Assembly (NCBI RefSeq): GCF_030815485.1
Contig: NZ_JAUSWV010000002.1
Location: 1,984,001 to 2,048,000 of the forward strand
Direction: 5' to 3'
Source: Streptomyces rishiriensis
Lineage (GTDB): Bacteria > Actinomycetota > Actinomycetes > Streptomycetales > Streptomycetaceae
Length of the DNA stretch: 64,000 nucleotides
Shown here piece after piece: positions 19,746 to 28,710 of the stretch (within the stretch, counting starts at the first letter, position 1; every line of letters begins with the position of its first letter). A program made the position numbers and the translations under genes. The notes beneath the pieces are model-generated. The model was not told the origin of the DNA. It did not search any database and was given only the letters and a program-made list of their open reading frames with translations.

Positions 19746-22268
19746 CTACTTGCGCATGACCTCGGGCTCGTGGCGGCGCAGGAAGCGCGCCACGAAGAAG
19801 CCGCAGATCACCCCGAGGACGATCAGCGCGGCCATGTCGAGACCCCAGGCGCCGACGGTGTGCTCCCACAGCGGATCCGTCTCGCCGCCGTCCTTGGGCG
19901 GGCTGATCTTGTTGAAGTCCAGCGTGGCGCCCGCGGCGGCGACCGCCCAGCGCGAGGGCATCAGGTACGAGAACTCGTTGACGCCGACCGCGCCGTTCAG
20001 AGTGAACAGGCAGCCGGTGAAGACGACCTGGATGATCGCGAACATGACCAGCAGCGGCATGGTCTTCTCGGCCGTCTTCACCAGCGACGAGATGACGAGG
20101 CCGAACATCATCGAGGTGAAGCCCAGCGCCATGATCGGGATGGAGAGCTCGAACATGGTGGCGGTGCCGAGAATCAAACCCTCCTTGGGGATCTCACGGC
20201 TGGCGAAGCCGATCACACCCACCATCAGCCCCTGGAGCAGGGTGACCACGCCGAGCACGAACACCTTCGACATCAGGTACGCGGAGCGGGACAGGCCGGT
20301 GGCGCGTTCCCGCTCGTAGATGACCCGTTCCTTGATGAGCTCGCGGACCGAGTTGGCCGCGCCCGCGAAGCAGGCCCCGACCGCGAGGATCAGCAGAACG
20401 GTGGTGGCCGTGCCGTTCGGGATGATCCGGCCGGTCTTCGGATTGACCGGGTTGGGCAGCAGGCTGTTGCCGGAGTCGATGAGCAGACTCACCGCGCCGA
20501 GGACGGCCGGCAGGATCACCGTCAGGGCCAGGAAGCCCTTGTCGGAGGCGATCACCGAGGCATAGCGGCGCACCAGGGTGACGAACTGGGACATCCAGCC
20601 CTGCGGCTTGGGCGGCTTCATCGCCTGCATCGGCGGCATCTGTACGGACTGCGGTGCGATGGCGTCGATGTCCGCGGCGTACATCTGGTAGTGCTGCGAG
20701 CCCCTCCAGCGGCCCGCCCAGTCGTAGTCGCGGTAGTTCTCGAAGGCGGAGAAGACATCGGCCCAGGTGTCGTAGCCGAAGAAGTTCAGCGCCTCCTCGG
20801 GCGGACCGAAGTACGCGACGGCACCGCCCGGCGCCATCACGAGCAGCTTGTCGCAGATCGCGAGCTCGGCCACCGAGTGCGTGACGACCAGGACCGTGCG
20901 GCCGTCGTCGGCGAGGCCGCGCAGCAGCTGCATGACGTCGCGGTCCATGCCCGGGTCGAGGCCGGAGGTCGGCTCGTCCAGGAAGATCAGCGACGGCTTG
21001 GTGAGCAGCTCCAGTGCGACCGAGACGCGCTTGCGCTGGCCGCCGGAGAGGGAGGTGATCTTCTTCTCTTTGTGGATGTCCAGCTTGAGCTCGCGCAGCA
21101 CCTCGTCGATGCGGGCGTCACGCTCGGCGCCCGTGGTGTCGGCGGGGAAGCGGAGCTTGGCCGCGTACTTCAGGGCCCTCTTGACGGTCAGTTCCTTGTG
21201 CAGGATGTCGTCCTGCGGGACCAGACCGATGCGCTGGCGCAGCTCGGCGAACTGCTTGTACAGGTTCCGGTTGTCGTAGAGGACGTCGCCCTGGTTGGCC
21301 GGTCGGTAGCCCGTCAGCGCCTTGAGCAGCGTCGACTTGCCGGAACCGGACGGTCCGATGACCGCGATCAGGGACTTCTCCGGGACGCCGAAGGAGACGT
21401 CCTTGAGGATCTGCTTGCCGCCGTCGACCGTGACGGTCAGGTGGCGGGCCGAGAACGAGACCTCACCGGTGTCGACGAACTCCTCGAGCCGGTCGCCGAC
21501 GATCCGGAACGTCGAGTGGCCGACGCCGACGATGTCCGTCGGGCCGAGCTGGACCGAGCCGCCCTTGGGGATCGGCTGGCCGTTGACGTACGTGCCGTTG
21601 TGCGAGCCGAGGTCGCGGATCTCCATACGGCCGTCGGGCGTCGAGTGGAACTCGGCGTGGTTCCGCGAGACCTGGAGGTCGGAGACGACCAGCTCGTTCT
21701 CCAGGGCACGGCCGATGCGCATCACACGGCCGAGCGAGAACTGGTGGAACGTGGTCGGGCTGCGATCGCCGTAGACCGGCGGCGCCCCCGCGCCTCCACC
21801 GGGCACCTGCTGCACATACGGCTGGTTCGGCCCCTGTTGCTGCGGGACGTGCGGCGCGCCCTGCTGCGGCTGCTGCCATCCCGCCTGCGGCGCCTGCTGC
21901 GGCGGGGCCTGCTGGGCCCAGCCCGGGTTGGCGGCCTGCGCGGCGTACGGCTGCTGGGGCTGCGCGGCGGGCGCCTGCGCTCCCGAAAGGTTCACGCGCG
22001 GCCCGTCGGTCGCGTTGCCCAGGTGCAGCACCGAGCCGGGACCGATCTCCAGCTGATGGATCCGGTGCCCCTGCGCGAACGTGCCGTTGGTGCTCCCGTG
22101 GTCCTCGACGACCCAACCGCGCCCGTTGAAGCTGACCGTGGCGTGACGCCAGGAGACCCTGGCGTCGTCGAGGACGATGTCGCCCTGCGGATCACGTCCG
22201 AGGGTGTATGGCCTGGACGGATCCAACGTCCAGGTGCGTCCGTTCAATTCCAGTACGAGTTCCGGCAC
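19746..22268 (-). CDS. FHA-FHA-ABC half transporter (ABC-2 permease fused)
   Basis: 840 aa in one chain. FHA domain 1 (about 1-95) has GRDPQGDIVLDD and GSTNGTF. A Gln/Pro/Ala-rich linker (about 97-165) precedes FHA domain 2 (about 170-260; RIGRALENELVVSDLQVSRNHAEF, SHNGTYVNG). The ATPase (about 270-490) has Walker A GPSGSGKST, signature LSGGQRKR and Walker B LIFLDEP. An ABC-2 permease with about six helices (590-835) ends the chain. The layout matches Mycobacterium tuberculosis Rv1747, an exporter whose FHA domains bind phosphothreonines made by a Ser/Thr kinase. By analogy this exporter is probably gated by a Pkn-type kinase; the substrate is unknown. Confidence 0.93.
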   Translation of the reverse strand: MPELVLELNGRTWTLDPSRPYTLGRDPQGDIVLDDARVSWRHATVSFNGRGWVVEDHGSTNGTFAQGHRIHQLEIGPGSVLHLGNATDGPRVNLSGAQAPAAQPQQPYAAQAANPGWAQQAPPQQAPQAGWQQPQQGAPHVPQQQGPNQPYVQQVPGGGAGAPPVYGDRSPTTFHQFSLGRVMRIGRALENELVVSDLQVSRNHAEFHSTPDGRMEIRDLGSHNGTYVNGQPIPKGGSVQLGPTDIVGVGHSTFRIVGDRLEEFVDTGEVSFSARHLTVTVDGGKQILKDVSFGVPEKSLIAVIGPSGSGKSTLLKALTGYRPANQGDVLYDNRNLYKQFAELRQRIGLVPQDDILHKELTVKRALKYAAKLRFPADTTGAERDARIDEVLRELKLDIHKEKKITSLSGGQRKRVSVALELLTKPSLIFLDEPTSGLDPGMDRDVMQLLRGLADDGRTVLVVTHSVAELAICDKLLVMAPGGAVAYFGPPEEALNFFGYDTWADVFSAFENYRDYDWAGRWRGSQHYQMYAADIDAIAPQSVQMPPMQAMKPPKPQGWMSQFVTLVRRYASVIASDKGFLALTVILPAVLGAVSLLIDSGNSLLPNPVNPKTGRIIPNGTATTVLLILAVGACFAGAANSVRELIKERVIYERERATGLSRSAYLMSKVFVLGVVTLLQGLMVGVIGFASREIPKEGLILGTATMFELSIPIMALGFTSMMFGLVISSLVKTAEKTMPLLVMFAIIQVVFTGCLFTLNGAVGVNEFSYLMPSRWAVAAAGATLDFNKISPPKDGGETDPLWEHTVGAWGLDMAALIVLGVICGFFVARFLRRHEPEVMRK

Positions 22269-22514
22269 TCCAGCCCCACTGAGTTGTCCCCCGAGTTAGC
22301 CCCATCAACGGGGAGTCTAGGGATGTCGAACATCGGGGGGAACTATTTCAGTAGCGGCCCCCTGACCGAAAGTCGGGCCTTGTGAAGAGCGTGCGCGAGC
22401 GTATCGGCCGTTCCCGTTGACGGGGTTGAAACCGGCCCGGAGAGTGGTAAAGGCACGCGAGGGGGACGGAAGCGGCGATCTTCGCCGCCGCGCGCCGCGG
22501 ATCGGGGGGTCTGC

Positions 22515-24485
22515 ATGAGTGCCGGTACGGATGTCGGAGGCAGTGGGAGCGGGGCGCGCGGAAGGTGCGTGCCGTGGATCGACGTGCTGCTGGCCGCCGT
22601 CGCGGCCGTGAGCTGGGCGTTGATCGGGATGGCGGGGACGGCGGCGCTGGGGCTGCATCTCCTGGAGGCGGACTCCGCGGGCTCCTTGGGCCCGATGACG
22701 GCCGCGGTGGTGGCCCTGGCCGCCGGCGGATCGGTGACTCCGTCGGGTGATGTGTCCGCTTTCGGCCTGACGGGCGCGGAGGCGAACACCGCCATCGAGA
22801 TCACGCCATTGGGGGTGAGCCTGGTGGGCGCGCTGCTGCTGTCGTGGTTCTTCCTGCGATCCCTGCGGACGGCGGGAGTTGTGGTCGCCCCGGCCGAACT
22901 CCTCGCCCGCGTCGGCGCGGTGGTGGCGCTGTACGTGGCGATGCTCGGCGGACTGGTCTGGGCGGGGCACGACGTCATCACGCTCGACGGGGGCGCGCTG
23001 GGCCTTGACGACCTGCCCGGCGGAGGCGGAGGCGGAGGGGGCGGTGGCGGCGGCCTGGAGATCCCCGGGCTCGGGGACATCGGCGGACTGCTGCCCGACC
23101 GGCTCGGCGATCTCGTCGACGCGAAGGCCGCGGTCGGCTTCACCGTCGACACGGCGCCCACGCTGCTCGGCGGCCTCGGCTGGTCCCTCGGCATCCTGCT
23201 GATCGCCCTGCTGGCCTCGCGCCGTACGCCGCTGCCGGGTGGCTGGGAGGCGGTGCACCGTGTGGTGCGGCCGGCGGTGTCCGCCGTGGTGTCGGTGCTG
23301 CTGGTGGCCGTGGCGGCCGGATTCGCCGCGGCGGCCTACGCGGCGATCGGCGACGACCACCCCCAGCGGATCGCGGGGGCGGCGCTGCTCGGTGCGCCGA
23401 ACGGCGTCTGGCTGGGCATCCCGATCGGCCTGTTCGTCCCCTGGGACGGACGGGCGACGGGCGTGCTGACCAGCGTCCTCCCGGACCCGCTGGACGATCT
23501 CCTGGGCGCCGGCACGGAGCAGTCGGTGACGCTGGGCCGCCTCGCGGAGCTGGACGGACGGGTGTGGCTGCTGGGCGCGGCGGCGGCGCTGATGATGCTG
23601 CTGGCGGGGGTGCTGGCGGCGGTGCGGACCCCTGTGGGGCCGGCGGATCTCCCACCGGACCAGAAGGCCGGGTGGGGTTCCGGGGCGGGGTCCGGGAGCC
23701 GGGGCGGGCGCGGGGCCGGTGCGGTCGGGTTCGCCGGGCGCTGTGCCGTGCGGCTGGGGGTGGCGACCGCCGTGGCGTTGCCGTTGATCGCCTGGTTGAC
23801 GAACGTGTCGGTGGACGCCTCGCTGTCCGTGCTGGGGTTCGACGCCTTCGGGGCCGGGATCGAGTTGCACGGGCACCTCGGGGCGGCGTCGCTGCTGGGT
23901 GCCGGGTGGGGCGCGGGGGCGGGGGCCGCCGGTGCGCTGCTGGCGTGGGCCGCGGGCGCCGCGGGACGGCGGGCCGCGCCACTGGCACGGAGTGACCCGA
24001 GCGGCGCGGCGGGCTCCGGCGAGGGCCGTGGGCCTTCGGGGTACCCGGGCGACCGGGCCGGGCCGTACGCGCCGGGTGCGCCGTCGTACCGGCCGCCGAA
24101 TCCGGCGACCAACCCCTACCTGAGGGTTCCGGAGGAGGTGCGGGGGCCGCGGGACGCGGAGCCGGAGCGGGCTCGGCCCGAGCGGTCCGGACCGGACGGG
24201 GCGGACCGGAGCGGGTGGCCGAGGGCGTACGAGAGTTCCCGGCGTTCCGAGCCTCCCTCGGGCGACGGGCGGCCGCCTGCCGCGCCCCCGGGGGCGGACG
24301 ACGTCTACGGCGCTCCGACGGTGGTCCGGCCGATGGGGCCGCCGTGGACCCGCACACCGCGTCGGCCTGCCGGTCCACGGCCCGGTGAGCGGCCGCCGCC
24401 CGGGCGGGAGGAGGGCCCGCCGCCTCCGCCACCGCCTCCTCCCGGCCCTCCCAGGGGGCCCAGGGCGCCTGACGGACCTCGGTGA
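22515..24485 (+). CDS. Streptophobe family membrane protein
   Basis: 656 aa. The N-terminal two thirds carry about nine to ten hydrophobic segments (about 20-45, 62-72, 95-112, 125-150, 215-235, 250-275, 350-370, 415-435, 450-480), interrupted by a run of twelve Gly at about 168-180. The last 170 residues are a Pro/Arg/Gly-rich cytoplasmic tail ending in a polyproline stretch. This is the pattern of the streptomycete-specific streptophobe family, whose function is unknown. GTG and ATG alternatives exist near the start; ATG 22515 (MSAGTDVGGSGSG) follows GGGGG. A roughly 246-bp divergent promoter region is shared with the FHA-ABC gene. Confidence 0.85.
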   Translation: MSAGTDVGGSGSGARGRCVPWIDVLLAAVAAVSWALIGMAGTAALGLHLLEADSAGSLGPMTAAVVALAAGGSVTPSGDVSAFGLTGAEANTAIEITPLGVSLVGALLLSWFFLRSLRTAGVVVAPAELLARVGAVVALYVAMLGGLVWAGHDVITLDGGALGLDDLPGGGGGGGGGGGGLEIPGLGDIGGLLPDRLGDLVDAKAAVGFTVDTAPTLLGGLGWSLGILLIALLASRRTPLPGGWEAVHRVVRPAVSAVVSVLLVAVAAGFAAAAYAAIGDDHPQRIAGAALLGAPNGVWLGIPIGLFVPWDGRATGVLTSVLPDPLDDLLGAGTEQSVTLGRLAELDGRVWLLGAAAALMMLLAGVLAAVRTPVGPADLPPDQKAGWGSGAGSGSRGGRGAGAVGFAGRCAVRLGVATAVALPLIAWLTNVSVDASLSVLGFDAFGAGIELHGHLGAASLLGAGWGAGAGAAGALLAWAAGAAGRRAAPLARSDPSGAAGSGEGRGPSGYPGDRAGPYAPGAPSYRPPNPATNPYLRVPEEVRGPRDAEPERARPERSGPDGADRSGWPRAYESSRRSEPPSGDGRPPAAPPGADDVYGAPTVVRPMGPPWTRTPRRPAGPRPGERPPPGREEGPPPPPPPPPGPPRGPRAPDGPR

Positions 24486-24626
24486 GGGCCGGAGGGCCCC
24501 GGCGCCCCGAAACGCCCGCAGTCGGCTGTCGAGGAGTGCGCCATCTCGCCGACATCCAGGGTTACCCGTCCGTCAGGCGGACCTTGGCGGCGCGCGGCAC
24601 TGGGTGCCGGATACGGTGGGTACACC

Positions 24627-25841
24627 ATGAGCGCTCTGCAGACTTCGTCCTCCGACGTCCCCACGCTCCTTGTCAAGATCTTCGGCAAGGACAGGCCGGG
24701 CATCACGGCCGGCCTTTTCGACACCCTGGCCGCCTTCTCCGTCGACGTGGTCGACATCGAGCAGGTCGTCACGCGAGGCCGGATGGTGCTGTGCGCGCTC
24801 GTGACCGAGCCGCCGGCCGGCCACGAGGGCGAACTGCGGTCGACGGTCCACAGCTGGGCCGAGTCGATGAAGATGCAGGCCGAGATCATCTCCGGCATCG
24901 GTGACAACCGGCCGCGCGGCGTCGGCCGGTCGCTGGTCACCGTGCTCGGACATCCGCTCACCGCGGAGGCCACGGCGGCGGTGGCCGCGAAGATCACCAA
25001 GGCCGGCGGCAACATCGACCGTATCTTCCGGCTCGCCAAGTACCCCGTCACCGCCGTCGAGTTCGCCGTCTCCGGTGTGGAGACCGCGTCCCTGCGCACC
25101 GCCCTGGTCATGGACGCGGCAGCGCTGGGGGTGGACGTCGCGGTGGTGGGCGCGGGCCTGTACCGGCGGGCCCAGCGGCTCGTCGTCATGGACGTCGACT
25201 CCACCCTGATCCAGGACGAGGTGATCGAGCTCTTCGCCGCGCACGCCGGCTGCGAGGACGAGGTCGCCGAGGTGACGGCGGCCGCGATGCGCGGTGAGCT
25301 CGACTTCGAGCAGTCACTGCACGCGCGCGTGGCGCTGCTGGCGGGACTGGACGCCTCGGTCGTGGACAAGGTGCGCGCCGAGGTCCGGCTGACGCCGGGC
25401 GCGCGCACCTTGATCCGGACGCTGAAGCGGCTCGGCTATCAGGTGGGGGTCGTCTCCGGCGGCTTCACCCAGGTCACCGACGATCTCCAGGACCGGCTCG
25501 GGCTGGATTTCGCCCAGGCCAACACGCTGGAGATCGTCGACGGCAGGCTGACGGGCCGGGTCACCGGCGAGATCGTGGACCGTGCGGGCAAGGCGCGGCT
25601 GCTGCGCCGGTTCGCCGCCGAGGCCGGTGTGCCGCTCTCCCAGACCGTGGCGATCGGCGACGGCGCCAACGACCTCGACATGCTCAACGCGGCCGGTCTC
25701 GGGGTCGCCTTCAACGCCAAGCCGGTGGTGCGCGAGGCGGCGCACACGGCGGTGAACGTGCCGTTCCTGGACACGGTCCTCTATCTGCTCGGGATCACCC
25801 GTGAAGAGGTCGAGGCCGCGGAGACGCACGACGAGCAGTAG
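24627..25841 (+). CDS. serB: Phosphoserine phosphatase SerB
   Basis: 404 aa. Two N-terminal ACT-type regulatory domains (about 12-88 and 101-150; VKIFGKDRPGITAGLFDTLA, VTVLGHPLTAEATAAVAAKI) precede the HAD phosphatase. Its nucleophile motif is VMDVDSTLIQDEVI (D189/D191), motif II is VVSGGFTQV and motif III-IV is AIGDGANDLDMLNAAGLGVAF. SerB hydrolyses O-phosphoserine, the last step of serine synthesis; the ACT domains usually sense serine. The start at ATG 24627 gives the expected N-terminus, and a longer start is not supported. It ends in a hairpin shared with sixA. Confidence 0.96.
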   Translation: MSALQTSSSDVPTLLVKIFGKDRPGITAGLFDTLAAFSVDVVDIEQVVTRGRMVLCALVTEPPAGHEGELRSTVHSWAESMKMQAEIISGIGDNRPRGVGRSLVTVLGHPLTAEATAAVAAKITKAGGNIDRIFRLAKYPVTAVEFAVSGVETASLRTALVMDAAALGVDVAVVGAGLYRRAQRLVVMDVDSTLIQDEVIELFAAHAGCEDEVAEVTAAAMRGELDFEQSLHARVALLAGLDASVVDKVRAEVRLTPGARTLIRTLKRLGYQVGVVSGGFTQVTDDLQDRLGLDFAQANTLEIVDGRLTGRVTGEIVDRAGKARLLRRFAAEAGVPLSQTVAIGDGANDLDMLNAAGLGVAFNAKPVVREAAHTAVNVPFLDTVLYLLGITREEVEAAETHDEQ

Positions 25842-25902
25842 CCCCGCGAGGGCACGGCGGCGGTAGCGGGGCACCGGTGCACGCGGCGCCCGGTGGACGG
25901 AA

Positions 25903-25933
25903 AGGGCCCGGCGCCGTCACGGTGCCGGGCCCT
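25903..25933. terminator. Bidirectional terminator
   Basis: A 13-bp stem with one G-U pair (25903-25915 with 25921-25933), loop GTCAC, between convergent serB and sixA. Confidence 0.83.
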
Positions 25934-25950
25934 CGCGCGTGCCGGGTGGG

Positions 25951-26469
25951 TCACTCGGAGGGCGCCCAGTAGTCGAGCAGTGTGGCCGCGCCCGGTTCCA
26001 GGGACTTCCAGGGGCCGTCGAAGGAGACGACGGCGAAGGCGGCGGCCGGGAAGCCACGGCTGCGCATCCGCTCGCCCGCGTCCCCGTCGGCCCGGGCGGC
26101 CAGGATGTCGGCGAGGCCCTGGATGCCGGGGTTGTGGCCGATCAGGACGACGTCACGCACATCGTCGGGTGTCTCGTTGAGCAGGGCGATCAGCTCACCC
26201 GGTGAGGCCTCGTAGATCCGCTCCTCGTAGACGGTTTTCGGCCGATGCGGGAACTCGTGAACGGCGAGCTTCCACGTCTCGCGGGTGCGGACCGCGGTGG
26301 AGCAGACGGCCAGGTCGATGGGGATGCCGGTGTCGACCAGCTTGCGTCCGGCGACGGCGGCGTCCTTTCGGCCCCGCTCAGCGAGCGGACGCTCATGGTC
26401 GGTCACCTGCGGCCAGTCGGCTTTCGCATGGCGGAAGAGGACGATCCTGCGGGGTTCTGCGACGCTCAT
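25951..26469 (-). CDS. sixA: SixA-type phosphohistidine phosphatase
   Basis: 172 aa of the histidine-phosphatase superfamily. The catalytic motif is VLFRHAKADW (RHAK at about 13-16), with later partners ERPLAERGRKDA, CSTAVRTRETW and the second His in VVLIGHNPGIQGLADIL (about 108-124). SixA removes phosphate from histidine phosphotransfer proteins in Escherichia coli; in actinobacteria the target is not established. No phosphorelay gene adjoins it, so the assignment is by family only. It starts at ATG 26469. Confidence 0.9.
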   Translation of the reverse strand: MSVAEPRRIVLFRHAKADWPQVTDHERPLAERGRKDAAVAGRKLVDTGIPIDLAVCSTAVRTRETWKLAVHEFPHRPKTVYEERIYEASPGELIALLNETPDDVRDVVLIGHNPGIQGLADILAARADGDAGERMRSRGFPAAAFAVVSFDGPWKSLEPGAATLLDYWAPSE

Positions 26470-26548
26470 GAGTCCCAGCTTCGCATGAAACAGGCCATGG
26501 GGCGCAGGGAGTTGACATGCGGGTTCACCAGCGGTGCCGAGCTCCGCC

Positions 26549-26755
26549 CTAGCGGGTGATCAGCTGTTGCACACGCTCGACGAGGTGGGTGATCGCCGGG
26601 TCGCCGGTGGCCGCCTGAGCGTCGGCGGGATTCAGTATCAGCACCAGCAGGGTGAAGAAGGCGAGCGTCGGGAGGGCGAGGGCCCACCAGGGCAGCCAGG
26701 TGCCGACGCCGCCCGAGGCGGCCGGGTGGGGCCGGGTGTGCGTAGGGGCCGACAT
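26549..26755 (-). CDS. Small single-pass membrane protein
   Basis: 68 aa. A hydrophilic N-terminus (MSAPTHTRPHPAASGG) precedes one strong membrane helix (about 20-42, LPWWALALPTLAFFTLLVLIL) and a short amphipathic tail (ITHLVERVQQLIT). GGAGG lies 5 bp before ATG 26755, which supports translation. I do not recognise the family; similar small proteins occur in streptomycetes. The stretch 26756-26965 upstream shows no other gene. Confidence 0.7.
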   Translation of the reverse strand: MSAPTHTRPHPAASGGVGTWLPWWALALPTLAFFTLLVLILNPADAQAATGDPAITHLVERVQQLITR

Positions 26756-26965
26756 GGGTGCCTCCGCTGTCTTCGAGTGGTCCGGGGACCTCGGCAGGTG
26801 ATCCGCGTCCCGCGGTCACATCTCGAAGTTACGGAATCGGCGGCCCTCGACCCATCCGGTGACCCACCCACTTGACCCTGACCCTCACCCCCTAGGGGAA
26901 AGGGGGGTTAACCCCACCCCGGTCACTCGGACGGGATCGCGGCAGGGCGAGGTTCGGCCGGGCCG

Positions 26966-27082
26966 TCAGGGCGAGGCGATGGTCGCGATGACGGCGATGA
27001 CGACGAAGATGGCGAGGAACGAGCCGAAGACGATCAGCATCTTCTTCTGACCGTTCTGGGGGTTCGGGTCGAGCACTGGCAT
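26966..27082 (-). CDS. SGM_5486-type small membrane protein (38 aa)
   Basis: A 38-residue ORF: MPVLDPNPQNGQKKMLIVFG, then SFLAIFVVIAVIATIASP. One membrane helix fills residues 15-36. It matches what I know as the SGM_5486 family, called transporter-associated because the gene adjoins an MFS gene in many streptomycetes, and here too the MFS gene lies upstream on the same strand. The only purine-rich site (GGGAGG) is 15 bp before ATG 27082, rather far. The proposed link with the transporter rests on gene order alone. Confidence 0.75.
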   Translation of the reverse strand: MPVLDPNPQNGQKKMLIVFGSFLAIFVVIAVIATIASP

Positions 27083-27119
27083 ACGGCAAGTCTCGCACCT
27101 CCCGCCCCCGGCGATGTCC

Positions 27120-27304
27120 CCGGGGTCGGCGGGCGGGGTCCGCGGGCGGGCCAGGGAGTGGGTCGGCCGAGGGCCTGGGGACGGGTCGGCGGGCGGGCCG
27201 GCGGGCGGGCCAGGGGACGGGCCAGGGGACGGGTCGGCCGGTGGGTCAGCGGGCGGGTCGGCCGGTCGGTCAGGGGACGGGTCGGCCGGTGGGTCAGCGG
27301 GCGG
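27120..27304. repeat. GC-rich degenerate repeat tract overlapping the MFS gene end
   Basis: A purine-skewed tract built from CGGGTCGGCGGGCGGGC, CAGGGGACGGG and GTCGGCCGGTGGGTC words. A 34-bp block starting CAGGGGACGGGTCGG occurs perfectly twice, at 27223-27256 and 27271-27304 (period 48 bp). The second copy includes the MFS stop codon at 27294-27296. It is non-coding beyond that codon. Confidence 0.85.
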
Positions 27305-28637
27305 CTTCCTCCTCCACCGTGCGGTCCCGGCCGGCCAGGACGCCCACGACCGTCTGCGGGACCATCAGGCCCGCCATCAGCGCGAGGGGCAGGCCCCAGC
27401 CGCCGCTGTGCTGGTAGAGCACGCCCACCAGGAGCGGGCCGGGGATGGAGATCAGATAGCCGGTGCTCTGCGCGAACGCCGACAGCTGCGCCACACCCGC
27501 GCCGGTCCTGGCACGCATCCCGACCATGGTGAGGGCGAGCGGGAAGGCGCAGTTGGCGATGCCGAGCAGCAGGGCCCAGGCCCAGGCACCGCCGGCCGGC
27601 GCGAGGTACAGGCCGGCGTAGCCGACGAGGCCGCAGCCGCCGAGCGCGAGCACGATCGGCCCCTGGTGGGGCAGCCGGGTGGCCACGCGCGGGATGACGA
27701 AGGCCAACGGCACGCCCATCGCCATCGTCACGGCGAGCAGCAGTCCGGCCGTGCCCGCGGGCACCCCGGCGTCCCGGAAGATCTGCGGCATCCAGCCCAT
27801 GGTGATGTACGCGGCGGTGGCCTGGAGGCCGAAGAAGACGGCGAGCGCCCAGGCGGTACGGCTGCGGGTGATGCGCAGCGGGGCGGCCGGCGGTCGCGGC
27901 ACGCGCGCGTGGACCCGGGGGGCGGCCTCCGGGCTTCCCTCCTGCCGCTCCCCCGCCGGAAGGGCGCCGCGCGGTGCCGTCCCGCCGTTCCGTGCGAGCG
28001 GCAGCCAGGGCAGGACGGCCGCCGCCGCCAGGCCCGCCCACAGCGCGAGGCCGGTCTGCCAACTGCCGCCCAGCGCCTCGGTCATGGGCACGGTGACCGC
28101 GGCGGCGGTGGAGGTGCCGAGGGCGAGGGCCATCGAGTACAGACCGGTCATGGTGCCGACGCGGTCGGGGAAGTGGCGCTTGACGATGACCGGCATCAGG
28201 ACGTTGCTGACGGCGATGCCCATGAGAGCGAGGGCACTGGCGGCGAGGAACCCCGCCGTGCCGCCCGCGTAGGGGCGCAGGAGCAGTCCCGCGGTGATGG
28301 CTGCCATGCCGGCGCACACCACCGCGCCCGGTCCGAAGCGGCGGGCGAGACGGGGTGCCATGACGCCGAAGACGGCGAAGCAGAGCGGGGGCACGGAGGT
28401 GAGGAGCCCGGCCACGCTGCCGCTCATGCCGAGCCCGTCGCGCACCTCTTCGAGGAGGGAGCCGAGGCTGGTGATGGCGGGCCTGAGGTTGAGGGCGGCC
28501 AGCACGATGCCGACGACGAGCAGCCGTGTGCTCCAGTCCCACGCGCGGGTGGCCGTGCGCGGGGGCTCGCCCTCCGCCGAGGCGCTCACGGGTGGGGGTG
28601 TCGTCGTCCGGGTCTGTTCGCCAGCCATGCCGACCAT
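27294..28637 (-). CDS. CynX/NimT-type MFS transporter
   Basis: 447 aa from ATG 28637 (ATG 28628 also possible; neither has a clear ribosome site). Twelve membrane helices are visible, from LLVVGIVLAALNLRPAIT (about 37-54) to LPLALMAGLMVPQTVVGVLAG near the end. The motif LRPAITSLGSLLEEVRDGLGMS is diagnostic of the CynX/NimT group, to which the cyanate transporter CynX and the nitroimidazole-resistance protein NimT belong. The substrate is unknown. Residues 223-265 form a charged central loop. It is divergent from a GntR regulator that probably controls it. Confidence 0.9.
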   Translation of the reverse strand: MVGMAGEQTRTTTPPPVSASAEGEPPRTATRAWDWSTRLLVVGIVLAALNLRPAITSLGSLLEEVRDGLGMSGSVAGLLTSVPPLCFAVFGVMAPRLARRFGPGAVVCAGMAAITAGLLLRPYAGGTAGFLAASALALMGIAVSNVLMPVIVKRHFPDRVGTMTGLYSMALALGTSTAAAVTVPMTEALGGSWQTGLALWAGLAAAAVLPWLPLARNGGTAPRGALPAGERQEGSPEAAPRVHARVPRPPAAPLRITRSRTAWALAVFFGLQATAAYITMGWMPQIFRDAGVPAGTAGLLLAVTMAMGVPLAFVIPRVATRLPHQGPIVLALGGCGLVGYAGLYLAPAGGAWAWALLLGIANCAFPLALTMVGMRARTGAGVAQLSAFAQSTGYLISIPGPLLVGVLYQHSGGWGLPLALMAGLMVPQTVVGVLAGRDRTVEEEAAR

Positions 28638-28642
28638 CATAG

Positions 28643-28657
28643 AATCATGGGATGATT
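28643..28657. promoter_or_regulatory. Perfect palindrome, candidate GntR operator
   Basis: AATCATGGGATGATT: two 6-bp arms with a 3-bp spacer, in the 73-bp gap between the divergent MFS and GntR genes. It lies 6 bp before the MFS start codon, where a bound repressor would block that promoter or its leader. Confidence 0.6.
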
Positions 28658-28710
28658 GGTTGTCCATGCCCGGGCTCCCCTCGACCGCCCCGGCCGTGCG
28701 AAGGTGTGCC

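Noticed and set aside
18843..22385. Very long plus-strand open frame (about 1,180 codons)
   Set aside because: It is produced by high GC third positions opposite the FHA-ABC gene and out of frame with the transglycosylase gene.
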